Assembly (NCBI RefSeq): GCF_016907755.1
Contig: NZ_JAFBCN010000001.1
Coordinates: forward strand, 2,418,001-2,482,000
Source of the DNA: Cellulosimicrobium cellulans
GTDB lineage: Bacteria > Actinomycetota > Actinomycetes > Actinomycetales > Cellulomonadaceae
Direction: 5' to 3'
Length of the DNA stretch: 64,000 bases
Each line of letters begins with the position of its first letter. Position 1 is the first letter of the stretch. The notes beneath the pieces were generated by a model. That model did no database searches and was not told the origin of the DNA. It was given only the letters and a program-made list of their open reading frames with translations. The translations under genes were made by a program, and so were the position numbers. Positions 16,666 to 24,273 of this stretch are shown here, one piece after another.

Positions 16666-17106
16666 ATGAGCCACGGCAGCAAGCCGATCGACGTCCTCCT
16701 GGTGGAGGACGACCCCGGCGACGTGCTCATGACGCGCGAGGCGTTCGAGGACCACAAGGTCACCAACCGCCTCTCGGTGGTCTCCGACGGGGTGAGCGCG
16801 CTGCAGTTCCTGCGCAAGGAGGGTGAGCACGCGGGCGCCCCGACGCCGGACCTGATCCTCCTCGACCTCAACCTGCCCCGGATGGACGGGCGCGAGGTCC
16901 TCGCCGAGCTCAAGGCGGACGAGGCGCTGCGCAAGATCCCGGTGGTCGTGCTGACCACGTCGGAGGCCGAGGAGGACGTCGTGCGCAGCTACTCGCTGCA
17001 CGCCAACGCCTACGTGACCAAGCCGGTCGACTTCGACCGTTTCATCGACGTCGTCCGCCAGATCGACGACTTCTTCGTCTCGGTGGTGCGGCTGCCCGGT
17101 CGCTGA
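16666..17106 (+). CDS. Stand-alone receiver protein, Rcp1-like
   Basis: A 146-residue CheY-like protein with no output domain. The phosphorylation site is intact: Glu14/Asp15/Asp16 in [10 protein letters not shown], phospho-acceptor Asp67 in [21 protein letters not shown], and Lys in [10 protein letters not shown]. The segments [13 protein letters not shown] and [10 protein letters not shown]-like sequence fit the Rcp1 family that receives phosphate from phytochrome-type kinases. GAGGAGAGCC precedes ATG 16666. It lies 72 nt after the kinase gene and probably shares its message, serving either as a phosphate sink or as a second output of the kinase. Confidence 0.87.
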   Translation: MSHGSKPIDVLLVEDDPGDVLMTREAFEDHKVTNRLSVVSDGVSALQFLRKEGEHAGAPTPDLILLDLNLPRMDGREVLAELKADEALRKIPVVVLTTSEAEEDVVRSYSLHANAYVTKPVDFDRFIDVVRQIDDFFVSVVRLPGR

Positions 17107-17242
17107 CCTGGGCACGGGCCCGGCGCGGGTCCGCGCGGTGGTGCCGATCCGGGAAGAACGACGGGCCGAGCCGTGTTGTCCTCGTCAGGCCCGCCGCGCG
17201 CCGTCGGCAGCGCACGGGCGAAGGACGTCACGAGGAGGATGC

Positions 17243-18169
17243 ATGCTGGACCCTCGCGGGATCTACGAGCTCGACGAGCAGGCCGTGGCACGCCTGTGGC
17301 CCACGCCGCCCGAGGCGGGCGCGGGGCCTGTGCTGCTGCACGCCGTCGCGGGGTTCGTCGACGCGGGCAGCGCGGGCGAGGTCGCGGTCGACCACCTGCT
17401 GGAGATCGGCGAGGTCACCCGCGTGGTGACGTTCGACGTCGACCGGCTCCTCGACTACCGCTCCAAGCGGGCCACGATGACCTTCAGCACGGACCGCTGG
17501 TCCGACTACGACGAGCCGCACCTGGTGATCGACCACGTGCGCGACGCCGAGGGCACGGGGTTCCTGCTGCTGCACGGCGCCGAGCCGGACGTGCAGTGGG
17601 AGCGGGTGGTCGCCGCGGTGCGCGACGTCGTCGAGCGCCTCGGGGTGTCGCTCACGGTCGGCTTCCACGGCATCCCGATGGGCATCCCGCACACGCGTCC
17701 GCTCTCGGTCACGGCGCACGCGACCCGGCCGGAGCTGTTGGGGGAGCACACGTCGTGGTTCGGCACGGTGAAGGTCCCGGCCAGCCTCGCCGCCCTGCTG
17801 GAGCTGCGGCTCGGTCGGGCGGAGCACGACGCGCTCGGCTTCACGGTGCACGTGCCGCACTACCTGGCGCAGTCGTCGTACCCGCCCGCGGCGGTGGTCG
17901 CGCTCGAGCACGTGCAGCGGGTCACCGGTCTGGACCTCGCGACGAGCGGGCTCGCGGAGGCGGTGCAGGACGCGACGACCGAGGTCGAGCGTCAGGTGCG
18001 CGACTCCGAGGAGGTCGCCGCCGTCGTCCGAGCGCTCGAGGAGCAGTACGACGCGTTCGCGCGCTCCGTCGGGCGCACGAGCCTGCTCGCCGAGTCCGCG
18101 CCGATCCCGACGGCCGAGGAGCTCGGGGCCGAGTTCGAGCGCTTCCTCGCCCAGCAGTCGGGCGACTGA
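17243..18169 (+). CDS. PAC2-family protein
   Basis: A 308-residue protein of the PAC2 (proteasome assembly chaperone 2-like) family, widespread in actinobacteria. Characteristic stretches are VLLHAVAGFVDAGSAGEVA near the start, FDVDRLLDYRSKRATM, HGAEPDVQWERV, and TVGFHGIPMGIPHTRP. The C-terminal quarter is helical and charged. The protein is soluble with no signal peptide. Function is not established in bacteria; in eukaryotes and archaea PAC2 folds assist proteasome assembly. ATG 17243 has GAGGAGG 4-6 nt upstream. It is monocistronic, ending at a 12-bp hairpin. Confidence 0.85.
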   Translation: MLDPRGIYELDEQAVARLWPTPPEAGAGPVLLHAVAGFVDAGSAGEVAVDHLLEIGEVTRVVTFDVDRLLDYRSKRATMTFSTDRWSDYDEPHLVIDHVRDAEGTGFLLLHGAEPDVQWERVVAAVRDVVERLGVSLTVGFHGIPMGIPHTRPLSVTAHATRPELLGEHTSWFGTVKVPASLAALLELRLGRAEHDALGFTVHVPHYLAQSSYPPAAVVALEHVQRVTGLDLATSGLAEAVQDATTEVERQVRDSEEVAAVVRALEEQYDAFARSVGRTSLLAESAPIPTAEELGAEFERFLAQQSGD

Positions 18170-18187
18170 CCCGCGGAGCACCCGCGT

Positions 18188-18213
18188 CCACCCTGGTCCG
18201 CGGACCGGGGTGG
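18188..18213 (+). terminator. Terminator after the PAC2 gene
   Basis: A 12-bp stem (18188-18199 with 18202-18213, one G-U pair), 18 nt past the stop codon. Confidence 0.65.
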
Positions 18214-18489
18214 TATGTGCCGAAAAATCAGCACGAGACGTGGCGATCTCCGTGGCGGACCAGACGTGGTCCATGCCACACTGTGACCCGTTGCAGTGAC
18301 GTACTTGCGCACGACCCGGTGCAGGGCCGGTACGTGGGTCCGCCCGGCGGGGTGGTCCGGCGTCGGGCCTGCCGGCCGCACACGGCCGGGGCGCCGGCGG
18401 AGGACGTGGACATGGCATTGCGGCGCACGGGGGTGGACGAAGGGTCCGCTCGCTGATGTCCCGGATGGACAGAAGGTCAGAGGAAGAGC
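18214..18489 (+). promoter_or_regulatory. Long upstream region of the cold-shock gene
   Basis: Together with the hairpin at 18188-18213 this is a 320-bp gene-free stretch. It holds at least one clear hairpin (CCGGCCG at 18372-18378 with CGGCCGG at 18383-18389) and a weaker CACTG...CAGTG pair near 18280-18298. Cold-shock genes often carry long structured leaders that open translation at low temperature, so this may be such a leader. I find no convincing -35/-10 pair, so the transcript start is unknown. Confidence 0.4.
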
Positions 18490-18693
18490 ATGGCGCAGGG
18501 TTCTGTGAAGTGGTTCAACGCCGAGAAGGGCTACGGCTTCATCGCGCAGGACGGCGGCGGTGCCGACGTCTTCGTGCACTACTCGGCGATCGAGTCGAAC
18601 GGGTACCGCACGCTCGACGAGGCGCAGCGGGTCGAGTTCGAGATCACCCAGGGGCCGAAGGGCCCGCAGGCGGAGAAGGTTCGTCCGCTCTGA
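18490..18693 (+). CDS. cspA: Cold-shock domain protein
   Basis: A 67-residue single cold-shock domain that binds single-stranded RNA and DNA as an RNA chaperone. RNP1 (GYGFIAQ) and RNP2 (VFVHYSAI) are intact, with the usual opening [17 protein letters not shown]. The length and sequence match actinobacterial CspA. GAGGAAGAG sits 3-5 nt before ATG 18490. The gene is monocistronic, with a long upstream region and a 13-bp terminator downstream. Confidence 0.96.
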   Translation: MAQGSVKWFNAEKGYGFIAQDGGGADVFVHYSAIESNGYRTLDEAQRVEFEITQGPKGPQAEKVRPL

Positions 18694-18740
18694 CGTCCAC
18701 GACGTCGGGCGACCGGGTCCCCCGGTCGTCGCAGCAGCGC

Positions 18741-18769
18741 AGGAGCCGCGCCCCTCGGGCGCGGCTCCT
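18741..18769 (+). terminator. Terminator after cspA
   Basis: A perfect 13-bp stem (18741-18753 with 18757-18769), loop CTC, followed by GTCGCGTCT. It lies between cspA and the convergent minus-strand gene and may serve both. Confidence 0.75.
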
Positions 18770-18777
18770 GTCGCGTC

Positions 18778-19773
18778 TCACGACCCGCCCGCGGCGATGC
18801 CGTCGGTCGGCTCTCCCTCGGGATCGTCGAGCACCGGCGCGGTGCCCACGAACGCGCGGAGCTCGTCGCCCGTGACCACGCGTGCCGGGACGGCGAGCGA
18901 GCGGACCGCGCGAGCGAGCGTCGCGCTCGACAGGGTCGGTGCCGGTGCGTCGGCTCCTGTGCCCGCTCCTGTGCTGGCTCCCGTGCCGGCCCGGACCGCG
19001 GCCAGCACGACGTTGCCGTAGCGCCGGCCCTTGAGCTGCGCGGGCTCGGCGATCGCCGCCACCCGGCCCTCGGCGTACGACGCCTCCCCGAACGCCGCCG
19101 CGAGGGTCGCGGTCTCGCGGCGCGCCGTCGTGAGCGGCGGCCGGTCGGCACAGTTGACGAGGTAGACGCCGCCCGGGCGCAGGACGCGGTGCACCTCGTC
19201 CGCCATGCCGCGGGTCGCGAGGTGGTCGGGCGTGCGGTCGCCGTCGAACACGTCGCGCACGACGACGTCGTACGAGGCGGCGGGGAGGCCCGCCACCGTG
19301 TGCCGCGCGTCGTCGGGGCGCAACCGGAGGCGGGGGGCCCGCGGCAGGTCGAACCACGTGCGCACCAGCTCGAGCAGGCGGGCGTCGAGGTCGACGCCGA
19401 GCTGGGACGAGCCCGGCCGGGTGTGCTCGACCCAGCGCGGCAGGCTGCACCCCGCCGCGCCGAGGTGCAGGGCGCGCAGGGGCCCGGGGGCGAGCTCGTT
19501 CACGACGGCCGCCATCTGCTGCATGTACTCGAACGCGAGCATCCCGGGGTCGTCGAGGTCGAGGTACGAGCTCGGGACCCCGTTGACGTAGAGCGTGACG
19601 GCCGACGGGTGGTCGAGGTCGCGCTCGACGTGCGCGGTCCCCGTCGACGTCGGCACGGGACCGGTCGGCAGCTCGGGCCCGACGGCCCCGCCGCGGCCGC
19701 CGCCGCCCCGGCGCCGGGAGGGTGTGGGTGGTGCGGAGGACCCTGAGGAGCGTCGGGAGGTGCGGCGAGCCAT
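18778..19773 (-). CDS. Spermidine-synthase-like class I methyltransferase-fold protein
   Basis: A 331-residue protein. Residues 1-45 are basic and low-complexity (RRTSRRSSGSS, GGGGRGG). The fold begins with HPSAVTLYVNGVPSSYLDLDDPGMLAFEY, which resembles the spermidine synthase entry region. It continues with motif I LHLGAAGCSLPRWV, an acidic residue after LGVDLD, and YDVVVRDVFDGDRTPDHL. The family includes polyamine synthases and orphan actinobacterial members; the aspartates that would bind putrescine cannot be assigned with certainty, so polyamine synthesis is not claimed. A longer in-frame start would run into the divergent SOS promoter and is rejected. A TGAG-type spacer, not a strong ribosome-binding site, precedes ATG 19773. 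Confidence 0.72.
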   Translation of the reverse strand: MARRTSRRSSGSSAPPTPSRRRGGGGRGGAVGPELPTGPVPTSTGTAHVERDLDHPSAVTLYVNGVPSSYLDLDDPGMLAFEYMQQMAAVVNELAPGPLRALHLGAAGCSLPRWVEHTRPGSSQLGVDLDARLLELVRTWFDLPRAPRLRLRPDDARHTVAGLPAASYDVVVRDVFDGDRTPDHLATRGMADEVHRVLRPGGVYLVNCADRPPLTTARRETATLAAAFGEASYAEGRVAAIAEPAQLKGRRYGNVVLAAVRAGTGASTGAGTGADAPAPTLSSATLARAVRSLAVPARVVTGDELRAFVGTAPVLDDPEGEPTDGIAAGGS

Positions 19774-19806
19774 GTGCTCACGGTACGGGCTGGAGGCCGC
19801 CCGACG

Positions 19807-19835
19807 TTGACAGGATCGAACAGGTGTTCGATAGT
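19807..19835 (+). promoter_or_regulatory. SOS promoter of the HEPN-dinB operon
   Basis: Consensus TTGACA (19807-19812), 17 nt, GATAGT (19830-19835). The LexA box at 19816-19831 fills the spacer and touches the -10 element. Confidence 0.75.
19816..19831. promoter_or_regulatory. Consensus LexA box
   Basis: TCGAACAGGTGTTCGA matches TCGAACNNNNGTTCGA at every conserved position; the symmetry extends one base further on each side (A...T). It is the best LexA box in the window. Confidence 0.92.
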
Positions 19836-19852
19836 GGAGGAGGAGGTGCGCG

Positions 19853-20296
19853 ATGTCGAACGAAGCAGGCGCGAGGAGGGCGGTCGCCGTCCCCACCGAG
19901 GTCCGTCGGCTGCTGGACCGCGCGGACGCGGAGCTCGTCGCGGCCGCGCTCGCGCAGGACGCGGGCGAGCGGTTCGTGCACGCCCACCTCGGAGCCCTGC
20001 GTGCCGCGGCGGCGGTCGTCGCGCTGCGTGCCCGGCCCGTGCGTCGTGGACGCGCGCGCTCGGTGTGGGACCAGCTCGCGGACGCCGAGCCGTCGCTCGC
20101 GGCGTGGTCCGGCTACTTCGCGAGCGGGGCGCGCGTGCGCGCCGCCGTCGACTCGGGTCGGTTCGACGACGTGGCGCCGCAACGGGCCGACGAGCTCATG
20201 GCGTGCGCCGAGGACTTCCGCGACGAGGTCGCGATGCTCGTCGACCCCGATGCCGGGTTCGTCCGGCTGCCCGGTCTGCGGACGGTGGCGTCGTGA
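19853..20296 (+). CDS. SAV_6107-type HEPN-domain protein, SOS-controlled
   Basis: A 147-residue helical protein found upstream of dinB in many actinobacteria and annotated as SAV_6107-type HEPN. The central segment AGERFVHAHLGALRAAAAVVALRAR resembles HEPN helix 2, and Arg40-x4-His45 fits the loose R-x4-6-H spacing of HEPN ribonucleases, though its placement is not diagnostic. No membrane segment or signal peptide is present. GGAGGAGGTG precedes ATG 19853. It is the first gene after a consensus LexA box and runs 39 nt ahead of dinB, so it is DNA-damage inducible and may influence polymerase IV or RNA metabolism under damage. Its molecular function is unknown. Confidence 0.8.
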   Translation: MSNEAGARRAVAVPTEVRRLLDRADAELVAAALAQDAGERFVHAHLGALRAAAAVVALRARPVRRGRARSVWDQLADAEPSLAAWSGYFASGARVRAAVDSGRFDDVAPQRADELMACAEDFRDEVAMLVDPDAGFVRLPGLRTVAS

Positions 20297-20335
20297 CCCG
20301 GGCGTGGCCCGCGTCGGGTGCCCGGTGAGGCAGCG

Positions 20336-21592
20336 ATGAGCCGCGGGCCGCGCGCGGTCGTCCGCCGCGACTGGGGCGACGACGAGGAGGGCTGCTCGAT
20401 CCTCCATGTCGACATGGACGCGTTCTTCGCGTCCGTCGAGCTCGCACGGCGTCCCCAGCTCGTGGGGCGACCGGTGATCGTCGGCGGCGCCGAACGGGGC
20501 GTCGTCCTCGCGGCGACGTACGAGGCCCGGGCGTTCGGCGTCCACTCGGCGATGCCGATGGTGACGGCGCGCCGCCTGTGCCCCCAGGCGATCGTCGTCC
20601 CGCCGGACCACACCCGCTACTACGAGGTCTCCCGCGCGGTCATGGCGGCGATCGGCGAGATCACCGCGCTCGTGGAGCAGGTGAGCGTCGACGAGGCCTT
20701 CCTCGACGTGAGCGGCGCGCGCCGGCGCCTCGGGCCTCCGACGCGGATCGCGGCCGAGCTCCGGCGTCGGGTGCGGGCCGAGCACGGCATCACCTGCTCG
20801 GTCGGGATCGCGACGAACAAGTTCGTCGCCAAGCTGGCCTCGACGCACGCCAAGCCCGACGGCGTGCTCCTCGTGCCGGCGGCCGCCACCGTCCCGTTCC
20901 TGCGCACGCTGCCCGTCGGCGCGCTGTGGGGCGTGGGGGAGCGGACCGAGAGCGCGCTCGCGCAGTGGGGCATCCGCACGGTCGCCGAGCTCGCCGACAC
21001 GGACGTGGCGTCGCTCCAGACGGCGGTCGGCAAGGTCGCGGGCGCGCACCTGCACGACCTCGCGTGGGGGCGCGACCCCCGACCGGTCGAGCCGGAGCGG
21101 TCGGAGCGGAGCATCGGTGCCGAGACGACGTTCAGCCACGACCTGCGCGACCTCGCGGCGGTCCAGGCGCGTGTGCTGGAGCTCGCGGACCGGTGCGCCG
21201 GCCGGCTGCGCCACCAAGGTCTCGTCGCGCGCACCGTCAGCGTGAAGGTCCGGACGAGCGACTTCCGCACCGTGACCCGCGCGCGCACCCTGGGCGCCCC
21301 GACGGACGTCGCGCGCGAGATCTATCTGGTGGCTCGCGAGCTCGTCGCGAGCGTCGACCTGCGGGGCCTCGCCGTCCGGCTCGTGGGGGTCCGCGCCGAG
21401 GGTCTCGAGCCCCGCGCAGAGGCCGTCGTGCAGCCCACGCTCGAAGAAGCGGTCGAGGAGACGAGCGCGGCGAGGCGTCGGGTCGAGGAGGCCGTCGACG
21501 CCGTCCGTGGGCGGTTCGGGGTGAGATCCATCGCCATGGGCCCCGCCAGGGCCCGCTCGACTACCACCCCCGCGGATGTCGATCTATCCTGA
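20336..21592 (+). CDS. dinB: DNA polymerase IV (Y-family translesion polymerase)
   Basis: Error-prone polymerase that bypasses lesions during SOS. The 418-residue protein has the palm motif ILHVDMDAFFASVE (Asp26), the catalytic pair Asp119-Glu120 in VSVDEAFLDVSG, GIATNKFVAKLAS, and a little-finger domain beginning about residue 255. The C-terminus lacks an obvious QLxLF-type clamp-binding motif; QPTLEEA is the nearest resemblance. About 20 extra N-terminal residues precede the palm. ATG 20336 is preferred over the GTG at 20318 for its GTGAGG site. It is the second gene of an SOS operon with the HEPN protein. Confidence 0.95.
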   Translation: MSRGPRAVVRRDWGDDEEGCSILHVDMDAFFASVELARRPQLVGRPVIVGGAERGVVLAATYEARAFGVHSAMPMVTARRLCPQAIVVPPDHTRYYEVSRAVMAAIGEITALVEQVSVDEAFLDVSGARRRLGPPTRIAAELRRRVRAEHGITCSVGIATNKFVAKLASTHAKPDGVLLVPAAATVPFLRTLPVGALWGVGERTESALAQWGIRTVAELADTDVASLQTAVGKVAGAHLHDLAWGRDPRPVEPERSERSIGAETTFSHDLRDLAAVQARVLELADRCAGRLRHQGLVARTVSVKVRTSDFRTVTRARTLGAPTDVAREIYLVARELVASVDLRGLAVRLVGVRAEGLEPRAEAVVQPTLEEAVEETSAARRRVEEAVDAVRGRFGVRSIAMGPARARSTTTPADVDLS

Positions 21593-21629
21593 GGGTGACA
21601 CACGACCACCGTGGAGAAACGGGGTGCTC

Positions 21630-22025
21630 ATGCCTCTGTCTGAGTACGAGCAGCGGGTCTTGGAGCAGATGGAGCGCGCGCTCACCTCGGACGACCCGCG
21701 GTTGGCGAACACGCTCCAGGCGCCACGACGACGTTCGGCGCTGCGCTATGTCCTGGCTGGGGTCGGCGTCGTCGGCGGCCTCCTCCTCCTCGTGCTGGGT
21801 GCTGCGCTCTCGCAGACCTGGCTCGGGGTGATCGGCTTCGTCCTCATGTTCGGGGGCGTCGTCCTGGTCTTCCAGTCTCCGCGCTCGTCGCGCAAGGGAC
21901 CGGTGGGGACCGTCGAGGCGGACGGCACCGTCCGCCCGGCCGCGCCGAGCAAGCCGGCCCGCAAGCCGTTCCTCAGCCGACTGGAAGAGCGCTGGGACCG
22001 TCGGCGCGAGCAGGACGGTCGCTGA
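21630..22025 (+). CDS. DUF3040 membrane protein
   Basis: A 131-residue protein with the DUF3040 signature MPLSEYEQRVLEQMERAL and two transmembrane helices (about 40-60 and 64-82) in a short hairpin, followed by a basic cytoplasmic tail. DUF3040 genes commonly lie between dinB and mraZ in actinobacteria; function is unknown, but the position suggests a link to envelope growth or division. ATG 21630 gives the family N-terminus; the GTG two codons upstream is an alternative. A TATCCT -10 box sits within the dinB stop region. The last 53 bp overlap the end of the convergent transglutaminase gene. Confidence 0.82.
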   Translation: MPLSEYEQRVLEQMERALTSDDPRLANTLQAPRRRSALRYVLAGVGVVGGLLLLVLGAALSQTWLGVIGFVLMFGGVVLVFQSPRSSRKGPVGTVEADGTVRPAAPSKPARKPFLSRLEERWDRRREQDGR

Positions 22026-24273
22026 GCGACTCCTCGACGGCGTCGACCGCCGCGTCGACGAGCTCCTGGAGCCGGTCGGGGCGGGCGACCGTCCGCGGCT
22101 CCGGGGCGTAGCGCTCGGCCTCGAGGGCTGACGCCAGCGCGGCGACCGCCTCGGCGACGTCCTCGTCGCGGGGATGCTGACCGCGGCGGGACTGCAGCGA
22201 CGCGACGACCGCCGCGGGAACGCGCCGCGGTGTCGTCGACGTCGGCCACCGGACCTCGAGCGCCCCGAGCCGATCGGTGAGCTCGGCCCAGGCGTCCTCG
22301 GCGTCTCGCAGGCTCTGCGGCTCGGACCGTCGCCGCAGCACGAGCCACAGCGCCCCTCCGACGGCGAGCGCGACGAGGAGCGCGACCCCCACGACGAGCG
22401 GCCACGGTGCGCCCTCGTCCTCGGCGCCTCCGATCGTCCCACCGGTCCCGGGCGTGGTGGGCGCCGGGCTCGCAGGCGCGGAGGGGGCCGCCGTCGTCGC
22501 GCCCGGCGTCGGCACGTTGCCGGGGTCTCCCGGGCCACCCGGAGTCACGGCCACGGGCGTCGCCCACCGCGGGGTCGGACCCGTCTGCTGGGCCGGTGTC
22601 GGCTCGAACCGCACCCAGCCCTGGCCCGGGAACCAGAGCTCCGGCCAGGCGTGGGAGTCGCGGCCGGTGACCTGGAAGCTCGAGTCGTCCACGCGCTCGC
22701 CCGGAAGGAACCCGACGCCGAGACGCGCGGGGATGCCGAGAGTCCGCGCCATCATCGTCATCGAGGTCGCGAACTGGACGCAGTAGCCCGTCCGGTCCTG
22801 CAGGAAGTCCCAGACCGCGTCGCCGGAGTCACCCGGCGGGACCTCGGTCGAGTAGGTGAACTGCGAGACGTCGCGGAAGTAGGTCTGCAGGGCGAGCGCC
22901 TGGTCGTAGCGCGTGGGCGCGCCCTCGACCACGGTGGCGGCCAGGTCGCGGATGTCCTGCTCGTGCTCGGTCGCGGGGACGTCGAGGTAGTTGGGGTCGT
23001 CGGGGTCCGCGCCCGTCGCGTCGCGCAGCGACGCGGCGTCCAGCGGTCGCGGGAAGACCGCGAGCTCGTACGCGGTGCCCGCGCCCGTGGGCCGGTCGCC
23101 GAGCACCTCGTCGCGGACGTCGTCGTACGCCCAGTCCCCGTCGATGTCCACGGAGCGGGGCTCGGTCGGGACGGGGAGCTTCGTGTCCCGCAGCGACTCG
23201 AGCGTGACACGCACGGACGTCGGCTCCTCGAGGCCGGCCGGGTCGGTGGGCCACAGCACCTGGTCGGCACCCTCGATCGGGGTGCCGTCCCGGTCGGCGC
23301 CGCGCCGCCAGTTCGTGCCGTCGAAGCCCGTGAGGGTGAACACGCGGAGCGGACCGACCTCGTCACCGTCGGTCCGGTAGCGCAGGACGACCTCGCCGGA
23401 GCGCTCCGCGAGATCGCGCCGCATGTCGAGGTCGTCGGAGAGCCGTACCGTCTGCCCGGTCGAGGAGAAGAGCCGCGACCACGACGCCGAGGCGACCTCG
23501 GGGAGCGAGGCGCTCGCCGACCCGAGTCCCAGGGCGACGACCGCGACGGCGACCGCCACGACGAGCGCCCCGGCGGCACGCAGGCCGCCGGCGGCACGAT
23601 CCTCCACACGTCGCGCGGACGCGCCGCGCCGCACCGTGCGGTGCGGGTTGTCCACGGCGAGGAGCAGGACGAGCGCCGCCACCGTCACGACGAACGCCAG
23701 GGGCGGGATCTCGCTCATGATCACGAGCCCGGGGATCCACAGCGCGAGGATCGGCAGCGCGACCCCTGCGCCGAGCCGGAGGCCGCCGGCCATGAGGTCG
23801 GCGACGAGGAACACCACGACCGCGCCCCCGACCGCCATGAGCGCGATCGGAAGGCTGGGGTCGATCGGGGCGACCTCGGCGAGCGTGAGGTCTCGTGCCG
23901 TGGAGAGCCGGGACAGGACCCGGTCGACGTTGGAGAGACCGATGAGGAGGGAGAAGCGGTCGGTCGGGCCCCCGTAGAGCCCGAGCAGGGCCCAGAGGCC
24001 GACGACGAGCCCCGCGAGCGAGGGGAGCAGCGCGGCCGGTGGGGCGAGGATCTCGCCCCGCGCGGCGTGGCCTCGCTCGAGGGCGTAGCGCGAGAGGCCG
24101 GTCACGAGCGCAAGGACCGCGACGGTGCGCACCGCGGTGCCGGTCCAGCCGCCCGGGCCGATGACGCTCCCGAGCGCGTAGGTCGACGCGACGACGGCGA
24201 GGGCGACGAGCCCGCTCGTCGCGAGGACGCGGAAGCCGACGGGGGCGGAGGTGTCCGGTCGGGACGTGGTCAT
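21973..24273 (-). CDS. TgpA-type membrane transglutaminase-like protein
   Basis: A 766-residue protein. An N-terminal DUF3488 region holds about 6-7 transmembrane helices (roughly 13-270). An extracytoplasmic transglutaminase core follows with catalytic Cys498 (GYCVQFATSM) and His541 (SHAWPELWF), and RFEPTP. Next come a Pro/Thr/Ala linker, one more transmembrane helix near 640-660 and a DUF4129-like tail. TgpA proteins are essential in Pseudomonas, and relatives are encoded with MoxR and DUF58 proteins, suggesting roles in envelope protein cross-linking or assembly. The true start is ATG 24273, overlapping the DUF58 stop (ATGA). Its 3' end overlaps the convergent DUF3040 gene. Confidence 0.87.
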   Translation of the reverse strand: MTTSRPDTSAPVGFRVLATSGLVALAVVASTYALGSVIGPGGWTGTAVRTVAVLALVTGLSRYALERGHAARGEILAPPAALLPSLAGLVVGLWALLGLYGGPTDRFSLLIGLSNVDRVLSRLSTARDLTLAEVAPIDPSLPIALMAVGGAVVVFLVADLMAGGLRLGAGVALPILALWIPGLVIMSEIPPLAFVVTVAALVLLLAVDNPHRTVRRGASARRVEDRAAGGLRAAGALVVAVAVAVVALGLGSASASLPEVASASWSRLFSSTGQTVRLSDDLDMRRDLAERSGEVVLRYRTDGDEVGPLRVFTLTGFDGTNWRRGADRDGTPIEGADQVLWPTDPAGLEEPTSVRVTLESLRDTKLPVPTEPRSVDIDGDWAYDDVRDEVLGDRPTGAGTAYELAVFPRPLDAASLRDATGADPDDPNYLDVPATEHEQDIRDLAATVVEGAPTRYDQALALQTYFRDVSQFTYSTEVPPGDSGDAVWDFLQDRTGYCVQFATSMTMMARTLGIPARLGVGFLPGERVDDSSFQVTGRDSHAWPELWFPGQGWVRFEPTPAQQTGPTPRWATPVAVTPGGPGDPGNVPTPGATTAAPSAPASPAPTTPGTGGTIGGAEDEGAPWPLVVGVALLVALAVGGALWLVLRRRSEPQSLRDAEDAWAELTDRLGALEVRWPTSTTPRRVPAAVVASLQSRRGQHPRDEDVAEAVAALASALEAERYAPEPRTVARPDRLQELVDAAVDAVEESLSDRPARADGPSALPVG

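Noticed and set aside
14671-17115. 814-codon minus-strand ORF
   Set aside because: Antisense shadow of the kinase and receiver genes, with no conserved domain.
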